A stretch of 13,557 nucleotides of DNA, from assembly GCA_044375105.1 (NCBI GenBank), contig JBILNK010000114.1:1-13557 (forward strand). The letters run 5' to 3'. Source of the DNA: JBIKLM01 sp044375105 (lineage in GTDB: Bacteria > Planctomycetota > UBA1135 > GCA-002686595). The translations under genes and the position numbers were made by a program. Every line of letters begins with the position of its first letter. Position 1 is the stretch's first letter. The notes below the pieces were generated by a model that was given only the letters and a program-made list of their open reading frames with translations, had not been told where the DNA came from and searched no databases. Shown piece after piece: positions 1-5,873 of this stretch.

Positions 1-191
1 GGTCGCATCGGGGCGCCTTTGGTCGGGTTCGGGGCTCCAACGGGCCCCCTCGGGCTCCGTAGGATGCCATCCTTTCGTCTAGCGCTCCCCCCGGGGACGG
101 TCCCCGCGCTCCGGCTGGCCCAGGCGTATCGGAACCATTCTCCGCCGCCCCGCGTCCGCCGGGGCATGCTTGAGCAACCGATCCTCCCCCC
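1..191. other. Left-edge non-coding region with a weak hairpin
   Basis: No convincing gene was seen in the first 191 bases. A short open frame exists at 19-201, but it has an Arg/Pro-rich composition typical of chance frames in GC-rich DNA. An inverted repeat occurs at 81-110: AGCGC at 81-85 pairs with GCGCT at 106-110, enclosing the inner stem GGGGA/TCCCC (93-97 and 101-105). It could be the terminator of a gene to the left or part of the leader of the gene at 192. No clear -35/-10 pair was found. Confidence 0.35.
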
Positions 192-782
192 ATGGCGATG
201 AACTCCCAGAAGCGGATCCTGTCCCTCGGCGTGCTGTCCCTGGCGATCGGCGGCGCCCTGGCCTTCCTTTTGCGGCCGGAGGCGGCCGGCGACGACGCGG
301 TGGCCTCGGTGCCCCAGCCCCGCACCCCCGAGGGCAACAAGAGCCGCTTCGCCGAGCTGCGCTCCATGCCTGCCGAATCCGGCGAGGCGGACCAGTACAA
401 CCAGGAGCGCTGGGGCCACCTGGCGGACAACGTGCTGGTGATGCCCCACGCCGACACCACCGGGGACATCTACTTCCAGGACACCAAGGTTTTCGTGGGC
501 CTGGACGGCAAGGGCAACAAGAAGTACCTGCGCGCGATCCACCGCCCGGTCTATGCTCCCAATCTGAAGCGCCTGACCAAGGCGGACATGAAGGAGCTGC
601 CTACGATCCAGGTCGACGACTGGAAGCCGGGTCCGATGATGGAAAAGCTCAAGAACATCAAGCACGCCAAGACCCCCGGGGACCTGCCGGAAAACATGCA
701 GCACCTGCACCCGCTCTACGAAGGGGACGCGGATCAGGACGAAGGCAGCGCCGAGCCCAGCGCGCCGGCCAAGCAGGGCTGA
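192..782 (+). CDS. Hypothetical membrane-anchored protein (196 aa)
   Basis: I do not recognise this family. The N-terminus has basic residues followed by a hydrophobic stretch (about residues 10-27, ending in a Leu-Leu-Arg-Pro boundary), which suggests an uncleaved signal anchor or signal peptide. The remainder is hydrophilic and charged: Lys-rich in the middle (about 100-165), acidic and Ala/Pro-rich at the C-terminus. That fits a short extracytoplasmic protein on a single membrane anchor. No Cys is present, so it is neither a lipoprotein nor disulphide-bonded. I chose the first ATG (192) because it has the CCC-ATG context seen at other starts in this window; a second ATG two codons later (198) is an alternative. 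Codon usage is clean with strongly GC-rich third positions, unlike the out-of-frame 206-aa reading over the same bases. It is followed by hairpins and then glyA on the same strand, 383 bases away, so an operon with glyA is unlikely. Confidence 0.75.
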   Translation: MAMNSQKRILSLGVLSLAIGGALAFLLRPEAAGDDAVASVPQPRTPEGNKSRFAELRSMPAESGEADQYNQERWGHLADNVLVMPHADTTGDIYFQDTKVFVGLDGKGNKKYLRAIHRPVYAPNLKRLTKADMKELPTIQVDDWKPGPMMEKLKNIKHAKTPGDLPENMQHLHPLYEGDADQDEGSAEPSAPAKQG

Positions 783-830
783 CGGGCTGATTCCTGCGGG
801 CTGAGATCCAGCCAGATTCCCGCCGATCCC

Positions 831-857
831 ATCGTCTCGGGCTGCTCCCGAGACGAT
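831..857 (+). terminator. Perfect 11-bp stem-loop after the first gene
   Basis: ATCGTCTCGGG (831-841) pairs perfectly with CCCGAGACGAT (847-857) around a 5-base loop CTGCT. It lies 49 bases after the stop codon of the gene at 192-782. There is no T-run on either side, so it is not a textbook intrinsic terminator; it could still terminate, stabilise a 3' end or form part of the glyA leader. The pairing is seen directly; the role is inferred. Confidence 0.6.
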
Positions 858-863
858 CCACGG

Positions 864-893
864 GCTCGCGAGAGGCCGGCATCCTCCGCGAGC
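864..893 (+). other. Second stem-loop upstream of glyA
   Basis: GCTCGCG (864-870) pairs with CGCGAGC (887-893). After a single bulged A (871), GAGG (872-875) pairs with CCTC (883-886) around a 7-base loop, giving 11 base pairs with one bulge. It starts 6 bases after the previous hairpin ends, so both would sit on the same RNA. Confidence 0.5.
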
Positions 894-914
894 GGGGGCC
901 CGAAGCAGTGCCGA

Positions 915-944
915 TCGAGGGCCGCGACTTTGCGCGGCCTTCGA
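915..944 (+). other. Third stem-loop upstream of glyA
   Basis: TCGAGGGCCGCG (915-926) pairs with CGCGGCCTTCGA (933-944). This gives 12 base pairs with one G-T wobble (919/940) and a 6-base loop ACTTTG. A shorter GGGGG/CCCCC stem with loop GCGT follows at 956-969. Spacing between successive hairpins (831-857, 864-893, 915-944, 956-969) is 6, 21 and 11 bases. Confidence 0.5.
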
Positions 945-1138
945 ATTCCTTGGCTGGGGGGCGTCCCCCATGGGGAGCCGCCGAAGAAGACTGCGTCGCT
1001 CGGCGGCCTGGCGCCGCCCTCGGCCCCCCCTCTGAAGTTGCCCCCTGTCCAAGCTCCGGGGGCGACCTCTCAGCCCCGGCCCATTCCCAGTCAGCGCGCT
1101 CTGGACCCCGCTCGGGGCGATCGGAGCAGGCCCGGGGC

Positions 1139-1144
1139 TACACT
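1139..1144 (+). promoter_or_regulatory. Possible -10 element for glyA
   Basis: TACACT matches the sigma-70 -10 consensus at 4 of 6 positions and lies 21 bases before the glyA ATG. No good -35 hexamer sits 16-18 bases upstream, so this is weak. If used, the leader would be about 15 bases and would exclude the hairpins at 831-969 from the glyA transcript. Confidence 0.25.
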
Positions 1145-1165
1145 GCCCAGACCGACCCCGCTCCC

Positions 1166-2425
1166 ATGACCAAAACCCTCGCCGCCGCGCCCCGCGCCCT
1201 GGAAACCGACCACGACATCTGGAATGCGGTGCGCGCCGAGGGCGGCCGACAGGAGCAGCAGCTCGAACTGATCGCCTCCGAAAACCATGCCTCGGCCGAG
1301 GTGATCGCGGCCATGGGCACGGTGCTGACCAACAAGTACGCCGAGGGGTATCCGGGCAAGCGCTATTACGGCGGCTGCGAGCACGTCGACGTGGTGGAGC
1401 GCATCGCCCGCGAGCGCTGCCAGGCCCTGTTCGGTGCGCCCCACGCCAACGTGCAGCCCCACAGCGGTACCCAGGCGACCATCGGCGCCCTGATGGCCGT
1501 GGCCCAGCCCGGCGACGAGATCCTGGCCATGTCCCTGGACCATGGCGGCCACCTGTCCCACGGACACCCGAAAAACGCCTCCGGCATCTTTTATCACTTC
1601 ATCCACTACGGGCTCGACCCGCAGAGCGAGCGCCTGGACATGGACCAGGTGCGCGAGCTGGCCCTCAAGCACCGCCCCAAGGTCCTGGTGGCCGGCGGAT
1701 CGGCCTACCCGCGCATCCTGGACTTCCCGGCCTTCGCCGCGATCGCGCGGGAGGTCGGCGCCAAGCTGCTGGTCGACATGGCCCACATCGCCGGCCTGAT
1801 CGCCGGCGGCGTGCATCCCTCGCCCGTGGGCCATGCGGACGTGATCTCGAGCTCGACCCACAAGACCCTGCGCGGCCCGCGCGGCGGTTTCATCCTGATG
1901 AGCGAGGCCACCCAGAAGGGGGTCAACAGCGCGGTTTTCCCGGGCGGCCAGGGCGGCCCGTTGATGCACGTCATCGCCGCCAAGGCGATCGGTTTCCGCG
2001 AGGCCCAACAGGACAGCTTCAAGGCCTACTCCCGGCGCGTGGTCGAGAACGCGCGCATCCTCGCCGAGACCCTGGTGGAGCGCGGCCTGCGGGTCGTGTC
2101 CGGCGGCACCGACAACCATCTGATGCTGGTGGACGTCAGCTCCGTGGGGCTGACCGGCGACGTGGCCGAGAACCTGCTCCACGCCGTCGACATCACCTGC
2201 AACAAGAACCTGATCCCCTTCGACAAGCAGCCTCCGGTCAAGACCTCCGGGATCCGCCTGGGCACCCCCGCGGTGACCACCCGCGGCCTCGACGGCGAGG
2301 ACAGCCGCCGCCTGGGGCACTGGATCGCCGACGTGCTGCGCCATCCGACCGACAGCGCCCGCCAGGCCCGCATCCGCGGCGAGGTTGGCGAGCTCTGCGC
2401 GCGCCGTCGCATCTATTCGGCCTGA
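1166..2425 (+). CDS. glyA: Serine hydroxymethyltransferase (419 aa)
   Basis: GlyA is a cytosolic PLP enzyme that converts serine and tetrahydrofolate to glycine and 5,10-methylene-tetrahydrofolate, the main source of one-carbon units. Length matches the bacterial family (about 415-420). Visible family blocks are LELIASEN (33-40), the TNKYAEGYPGKRYYGG block (55-70), VQPHSGTQA (96-104), DHGGHLSHG (125-133), the cofactor-associated VDMAHIAGLIA (203-213), and the PLP-lysine motif SSSTHKTLRGPRGG, with Lys233 as the Schiff-base lysine. The Thr run usual before THK is here Ser-Ser-Ser-Thr. The C-terminal RLGTPAVTTRG block (364-373) is intact. I chose the ATG at 1166 because it gives the family length and a usual N-terminus and has the local CCC-ATG context; the open frame runs further upstream through non-coding hairpins. 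No Shine-Dalgarno motif is visible. It probably stands alone, with structured DNA on both sides. Confidence 0.97.
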   Translation: MTKTLAAAPRALETDHDIWNAVRAEGGRQEQQLELIASENHASAEVIAAMGTVLTNKYAEGYPGKRYYGGCEHVDVVERIARERCQALFGAPHANVQPHSGTQATIGALMAVAQPGDEILAMSLDHGGHLSHGHPKNASGIFYHFIHYGLDPQSERLDMDQVRELALKHRPKVLVAGGSAYPRILDFPAFAAIAREVGAKLLVDMAHIAGLIAGGVHPSPVGHADVISSSTHKTLRGPRGGFILMSEATQKGVNSAVFPGGQGGPLMHVIAAKAIGFREAQQDSFKAYSRRVVENARILAETLVERGLRVVSGGTDNHLMLVDVSSVGLTGDVAENLLHAVDITCNKNLIPFDKQPPVKTSGIRLGTPAVTTRGLDGEDSRRLGHWIADVLRHPTDSARQARIRGEVGELCARRRIYSA

Positions 2426-2429
2426 CAGG

Positions 2430-2449
2430 CCGGGGAGCGCTCGCCCCGG
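2430..2449 (+). terminator. Stem-loop directly after glyA
   Basis: CCGGGG (2430-2435) pairs with CCCCGG (2444-2449) around an 8-base loop, starting 5 bases after the glyA stop. No T-run follows. It is probably a 3'-end or terminator structure; the role is inferred. Confidence 0.45.
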
Positions 2450-2470
2450 GCGCGACCCAGCCGCGCGAGC

Positions 2471-2512
2471 GGCCGTTCCGGCCCCCTCTGGCCCGCCCGG
2501 GGCTCCGGGCGG
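2471..2512 (+). terminator. Two stem-loops between glyA and the CobW gene
   Basis: A small hairpin GGCCG/CGGCC (2471-2475 and 2479-2483, loop TTC) is followed by a perfect 8-bp stem, CCGCCCGG (2493-2500) with CCGGGCGG (2505-2512), loop GGCT. The second ends 23 bases before the CobW start codon, so it may terminate glyA transcription or lie in the CobW gene leader. There is no T-tract. Confidence 0.45.
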
Positions 2513-2535
2513 ACTTCCCCGCTCCGAGCCCCCCG

Positions 2536-3624
2536 ATGAGCGCCGCAGCCCCCCCGGAGACGCGCCTGCCGGTCACGGTGCTGACCGGATTCCTGGGCGC
2601 CGGCAAGACGACCCTGCTCAATCGCCTGCTGGCCGAGCCGGGCCTTGGGCGCTTCGCCGTGCTGATCAACGAGTTCGGCGAGGTCGGCGTCGACGCGCGC
2701 CTGGTGGTGCGCTCGGACGAGGAGCTGATCGAGCTCAGCAACGGCTGCCTGTGTTGCCGGCTGCGCGGCGACCTGGTGCCAGCGCTGCTCGGGCTGCTCG
2801 AGCGGCGCTCGCGGCGCCTCCTGCGCCAGCCCTTCGACCGCATCGTGATCGAGACCTCCGGGCTGGCCAGCCCCGGCCCGATCGTGCAGACCCTGCTGGT
2901 CGAGGGCCAGCTGCTGGATGCGCTCAGGCCCGCCGGCGTGATCACCCTGGCCCACGCGGGCCTGATCGAGGCCCAACTGGCCCGGCATCCGGAAGCCGCC
3001 GAGCAGGTGGGCTCCGCGGACCGCCTGGCGCTGACCCACATCGCCGGGGTGGCGCCCGCCGAGCGCCAGCGGCTGCTCGAGCGGCTCTCCGCCCGCAACC
3101 CCCTGGCCAGCCTGCACCTTTGCGATCGCGGCCAAACCGACCTGGAGGCCCTAATGGCCCCGGCCGCTTCCCTGCCGGTGTTTCGCCCCGCGCTGGGCCC
3201 CGGCGCCGAGGGCGCTGGGGCCCAGCGCGGCCCTTGGGTTCCAGGCGCGGCCCCGGGCGTCTCCCCGGCCGCCCACGGCAGCGGCGTCGACGCGCTGGTG
3301 CTCGAAACCGACCGCGCCCTCGACCTCCACCGGCTCAAACTCTGGCTGCGCTGGCTCTCCAAGGACAAGAGCCACGAACTCTGGCGCATCAAGGGCCTCT
3401 TGCGCACCGAACAATCCGCGGCGCCCCTGCTGGTCCAAGGCGTGTGCCAGTTCCTCGAACTCGGCCCCGCTCCCGGCGCTGCCCCCGCGCGCTCGCAGCT
3501 GGTGCTGATCGGCCAGGGCCTCGACCGCGCCGCCCTGCAGCGCGGCTTCGACGCCCTGGTCACGCCCAGCGGCCCGGAAGCTGAGCCCCGTGAGGAGGGG
3601 CAGCCTCCCGGTCGGTTGCGTTAG
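2536..3624 (+). CDS. CobW/COG0523 P-loop GTPase-family metallochaperone (362 aa)
   Basis: COG0523 proteins are cytosolic G3E P-loop NTPases that deliver metals (zinc in ZNG1/YeiR/YciC types, cobalt in CobW types). Seen in order: Walker A GFLGAGKTT (18-26), NEFGE (45-49), the metal-binding CLCC (71-74, family CxCC), and Walker-B/switch ETSGLASP (106-113). A CobW C-terminal domain runs from about 251, including SKDKSHELWRIKG (275-287). The guanine-specificity motif is abnormal: where the family has (N/T)KxD, this protein has Thr167-His168-Ile169-Ala170, so the Lys and Asp are both missing. The VDA motif usual near 139-141 also reads AHA. A Gly/Ala/Pro-rich linker (about 219-249) separates the domains, and no His-rich metal loop is present. 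No cobalamin genes are nearby, so cobW is not assigned as the symbol; zinc homeostasis is an inference. The ATG at 2536 is the only start giving a normal N-terminus. Confidence 0.9.
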   Translation: MSAAAPPETRLPVTVLTGFLGAGKTTLLNRLLAEPGLGRFAVLINEFGEVGVDARLVVRSDEELIELSNGCLCCRLRGDLVPALLGLLERRSRRLLRQPFDRIVIETSGLASPGPIVQTLLVEGQLLDALRPAGVITLAHAGLIEAQLARHPEAAEQVGSADRLALTHIAGVAPAERQRLLERLSARNPLASLHLCDRGQTDLEALMAPAASLPVFRPALGPGAEGAGAQRGPWVPGAAPGVSPAAHGSGVDALVLETDRALDLHRLKLWLRWLSKDKSHELWRIKGLLRTEQSAAPLLVQGVCQFLELGPAPGAAPARSQLVLIGQGLDRAALQRGFDALVTPSGPEAEPREEGQPPGRLR

Positions 3625-3693
3625 GCGGCGTACACTGCCCCGTGGGCTCCTGCGGGTCACTCGGGGCCCAGGACAATGTGGCTGAGGTCAACG

Positions 3694-4674
3694 TCAACCC
3701 GCGGCATTGCCTCGGAGTACGTTCTCGAAGGCTGCCGGGGACAAAGCACATCCGAAGCCAGCCAACGTGCGTGACAGAGCGCTGCGGGTCTCTTGTTCCA
3801 AGCGGCGGTATGCGGCGTCTAGGACGGGATCTTCACCGAAGAAGAAATGGACCTCTACGATCCAGCCGTGTGCACCTGCGTTGAGCACGGAAAGAAACCG
3901 TCCACCGTTCTTGGAATTTCGATGCTTGGCCTGGCTTGTCAAGCTGAACAGGGGAAACTTGTCGAATTGCTCGGCGTCCCAGCGCTGTTGCAATCGCACG
4001 AGCAAGGCGGCCGTGTAGTCCGCGTGAGCCACAAGCACCTGGTCGCTCTCCGAGATCAGCCTAGCCAGAAAGTCCGCGTAGCTTGGAAGGACGGCGCCGG
4101 GCCATTCCGCGGCAAGCGCCACCAGAGCTCCGTTGGCCGCGGAACTCGGTCCCGCCCAGCCCAGGACCTGTGCAGCCGCACTGGGCTTTGCCGACCGCTG
4201 CCCGAGCTGTTCTCGCAGCGCTTGGAGCAGCATGGGACCGGCGATTTCCCAGTCCAGTACACCTTCGCCGACCGGCCCATCCACCAACCCTTCGTACTTC
4301 GGACCGATGGGGAAAGCGGACAGGAATTCCGTCTTGACCTCCTGCTCGGTCAGACCCCAGTACTCCGCCGCGCAGGCCAGCCTAGGCTTGCCTCTCCATT
4401 GCTCCGCCCAAGAGTCTAGGGCCGTGCCGGTGGGTACGGAGAACTCCGAGGGCGACTCCAATTCCCTTGGCCGTGGCAGTTCGGGAATAGCCTCGAGCCC
4501 AGCGGACGTGGTTCGAAGGGCGAGTGGATCACCCGCTTGACCAGGCAGCCGGGCCAGCTCGGGAGACGCAGCTTCCGCGGGTGCCGGCCGATCGGATCGC
4601 GACCACCAGGACTGGAGCAGCATCCCGAGGACTACCAGTCCAAGGGCGGGGACCAGGCGGGGAATTGCTTTCAT
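3694..4674 (-). CDS. Hypothetical exported protein (326 aa)
   Basis: I do not recognise the family. The N-terminus (Met-Lys-Ala-Ile-Pro-Arg, then a hydrophobic segment at about 8-22 rich in Leu/Val/Gly, ending Trp-Trp-Ser-Arg) is a signal peptide or signal anchor. A Pro/Ala/Glu-rich linker (about 26-80) precedes a compact domain (about 85-326) rich in Leu/Ala with conserved-looking Trp, Phe and Tyr. Only two Cys are seen in the mature part (about 100 and 310). The start ATG (4674) has no Shine-Dalgarno and no CCC context. Its start lies 18 bases downstream of the stop of the frameshifted secreted-protein gene on the same strand, so the two are probably co-transcribed. Its 3' end faces the CobW gene (convergent, 69-base gap). 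Base composition is less GC-rich than the flanking genes, which suggests weaker selection, recent acquisition or rapid evolution. Confidence 0.75.
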   Translation of the reverse strand: MKAIPRLVPALGLVVLGMLLQSWWSRSDRPAPAEAASPELARLPGQAGDPLALRTTSAGLEAIPELPRPRELESPSEFSVPTGTALDSWAEQWRGKPRLACAAEYWGLTEQEVKTEFLSAFPIGPKYEGLVDGPVGEGVLDWEIAGPMLLQALREQLGQRSAKPSAAAQVLGWAGPSSAANGALVALAAEWPGAVLPSYADFLARLISESDQVLVAHADYTAALLVRLQQRWDAEQFDKFPLFSLTSQAKHRNSKNGGRFLSVLNAGAHGWIVEVHFFFGEDPVLDAAYRRLEQETRSALSRTLAGFGCALSPAAFENVLRGNAAG

Positions 4675-4692
4675 GTCGGAAGAAACGCGCGT

Positions 4693-5231
4693 TCAGGGGT
4701 CGATCACCGTGATCCATCCGCAGCCATCGCAGGTCGTCTTGATCGAAGCCCCGTCTATCGTAGTGCCGTCTTGTTTGAGGAGAACAGAATACTCCCGCGT
4801 ATAGCCGCAGATGGGCGCTAGCGTGACCTCTGCGCTTCCGTTGGCGGCGGGCTCTGGCTCGAGTTCACGCCAGCCCTCACCAGGAGGCGGCGGGGAGCCC
4901 GAGGCGTAATTGCGGTGGCCGACCTCTTTGGTCCAACCCGAGCCGCTCAGACCCGAGAAGTGACGTCGACGACGTAGACGCAGGGAACGTGGGGGAGGCA
5001 GAACCCGATCACGTCGTGGCACAGTCCGTTCTGCTGAGTCACCAGGGTGATTTGGACCTCAGGTCCCCCATTGTTCGCTTGCGCGAATTGCGGAGCTGAG
5101 GCGAAGCACCCGCTGCACGACGTCTGGGTGCCTGCCGGCTGGGGGAGCGCGGCGAGAACGAACGAGACGGGTAGAAGCAGTGCGAGAAACTTGACTATTT
5201 GAGTCTTGTACCCCCCCCCGGTGAGTGTCAA
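4693..5231 (-). pseudogene. Frameshifted small secreted Cys-rich protein gene
   Basis: Two overlapping minus-strand frames read as one protein broken by a frameshift. The first (TTG at 5231 to TGA at 4947-4949, 94 codons) begins with a signal peptide (Val-Lys-Phe-Leu-Ala-Leu-Leu-Leu, ending near Ala-Gly-Thr-Gln). The mature part carries CSGC and further Cys in LCHD, FCLP and VPCVYVVDVT. The second frame (open before 4950, stop at 4693) continues with a Trp/Gly region, a CGY motif and a final CDGCGW motif. The whole span is 539 bases, so one missing base (or two extra) near 4950-4970 would restore about 179 codons. No ATG or GTG start is available; the TTG sits 2 bases after AGGAAGG. A run of nine G (5211-5219 on the plus strand as C) lies in codons 4-7. 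Function is unknown; the CxxC pairs suggest disulphides or metal binding outside the cytoplasm. It could be a real pseudogene or a sequencing error. Confidence 0.6.
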
Positions 5232-5319
5232 GCCCTTCCTCTGAGCAGCGGGAGAGTCCGAACCGTTCCCCGTCGGGCCTCAATAGCGTGCCTCAGAGTC
5301 TAGCCCGGAACGCCTTCCA

Positions 5320-5346
5320 GGGGACCCGACTCAACGTGGGAGCCCC
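5320..5346 (-). terminator. Weak stem-loop downstream of the 111-aa gene
   Basis: GGGG (5320-5323) pairs with CCCC (5343-5346), and CCC (5325-5327) with GGG (5338-5340), around a 10-base loop. It lies 9 bases after the stop codon of the minus-strand gene at 5356-5691. No T-run follows in the minus direction. The rest of the interval 5232-5355 shows no gene and no clear promoter. Confidence 0.3.
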
Positions 5347-5355
5347 CGGGAGGGC

Positions 5356-5691
5356 CTAGGCCGCCGAGCGGCGGAAGCCCAGGTCGAGCAGCAGGCCGTG
5401 GATCTCGGAGCAGGAGGGGAACAGGCGTTTTTGGCTCTGGCGGTAGTTGGCCAGGGCCTGCTCGAGGGCCTTGATGCCGACCCCGCGCGGGCCGCGATAA
5501 CCGAGGGCCTTGGCCACCTGCAGGAACTCCGCGGGCGAGAGCTGGGACTTGCCGAGGCGCCGGCGGCTGTCGTCCACGGCGGCGACGAACTCGATCAGCT
5601 CCTTCTCCATGGCGTCGGGGCGCACCAGCTTGCTGCCCTCGGCGCCGCTGTCCTCGTCGTCGGAAAGTCTTTCCTTGGGGCTCTTGGCCAT
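5356..5691 (-). CDS. Small hypothetical protein with a duplicated helical motif (111 aa)
   Basis: No function can be assigned. The N-terminal 25 residues are charged and probably disordered (Lys/Asp/Glu/Ser). The rest contains two similar units of about 30 residues. Unit 1 (about 36-66) ends in the pattern L-S-P-A-E-F ... L-G-Y-R. Unit 2 (about 76-107) ends F-P-S-C-S-E-I ... L-G-F-R. Each reads as helix, turn with Pro/Ser, then Glu-led helix ending Leu-Gly-aromatic-Arg. That shape resembles the winged-helix N-terminus of LexA-type proteins, so DNA binding is possible but unproven. I chose the ATG at 5691 rather than an upstream in-frame start at 5796 because the extra 35 residues are Arg-rich and low complexity. 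There is no signal peptide, so it is cytosolic. It lies 182 bases downstream of mtnA on the same strand. Confidence 0.7.
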   Translation of the reverse strand: MAKSPKERLSDDEDSGAEGSKLVRPDAMEKELIEFVAAVDDSRRRLGKSQLSPAEFLQVAKALGYRGPRGVGIKALEQALANYRQSQKRLFPSCSEIHGLLLDLGFRRSAA

Positions 5692-5820
5692 AGCACCAAA
5701 AATCGGCCGGCGGGCGCCGCGGAATGAAGCCGAGCGGCCGGCGGTTTCGAGGGCGCGGCCCCAGGCCCTGCGAATCCCAAGACGCTGCGGTTGCAAGGCG
5801 GCGGCCCCGAGGCATGCGGA

Positions 5821-5873
5821 CGGGCTGATCCGACCGCTCGGGCGCAGCCCCGGTCGATTTTCTTTTCAGCCCG
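5821..5873. terminator. Nested stem-loop at the mtnA 3' end; terminator-like on the plus strand
   Basis: The inner hairpin has CGACCG (5831-5836) paired with CGGTCG (5851-5856), enclosing GGGC/GCCC (5840-5843 and 5847-5850). On the plus strand it is followed directly by ATTTTCTTTT (5857-5866), a textbook intrinsic-terminator layout. An outer pair CGGGCTGA/TCAGCCCG (5821-5828 and 5866-5873) closes the structure and ends right at the mtnA stop codon. In the minus direction, that of mtnA, no T-run follows. It can therefore be the mtnA 3' structure, but the T-tract polarity fits stopping plus-strand transcription. Confidence 0.6.

Larger units (their letters stand above)
783..1165. other. Long non-coding interval upstream of glyA
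   Basis: These 383 bases hold no gene that I can support. An in-frame extension of glyA back to 908 exists, but it is Pro/Gly/Arg-rich, unlike any serine hydroxymethyltransferase N-terminus, and runs through stem-loops. The interval carries four inverted repeats (831-857, 864-893, 915-944, 956-969) and a possible -10 element near 1139. I compared it by eye with the glycine, THF and SAM riboswitch consensus cores and saw no match. Confidence 0.6.

Noticed and set aside
1..60. GGGTTCG near the left edge as a tRNA T-arm
   Set aside because: The flanking bases do not form a 5-bp T-stem or an acceptor stem; the GGTTCG at 13479 fails the same test.
908..1165. In-frame N-terminal extension of glyA back to 908
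   Set aside because: It is Pro/Gly/Arg-rich, overlaps two of the hairpins and has no counterpart in serine hydroxymethyltransferases; the ATG at 1166 gives the normal length.
1091..2344. 417-codon open frame on the minus strand over glyA
   Set aside because: It is a mirror of a strongly GC-rich gene, with His/Gly/Ala/Val-biased composition and no recognisable motif.
1139..3640. Ten-base repeat TACACTGCCC at 1139 and 3631
   Set aside because: Several 10-base matches are expected by chance in a window of this size; only the -10-like part was considered further.
3631..3884. TACACT followed 5 bases later by a GTG-started 80-codon plus-strand frame
   Set aside because: There is no -35, the frame is antisense to the 326-aa gene and its product looks random.
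5205..5231. TTGACA and TACAAG as a promoter at the start of the secreted-protein gene
   Set aside because: The spacer is 15 bases and mostly the nine-G run, and no usable start codon follows before the signal peptide. The TTG is better explained as the start codon.
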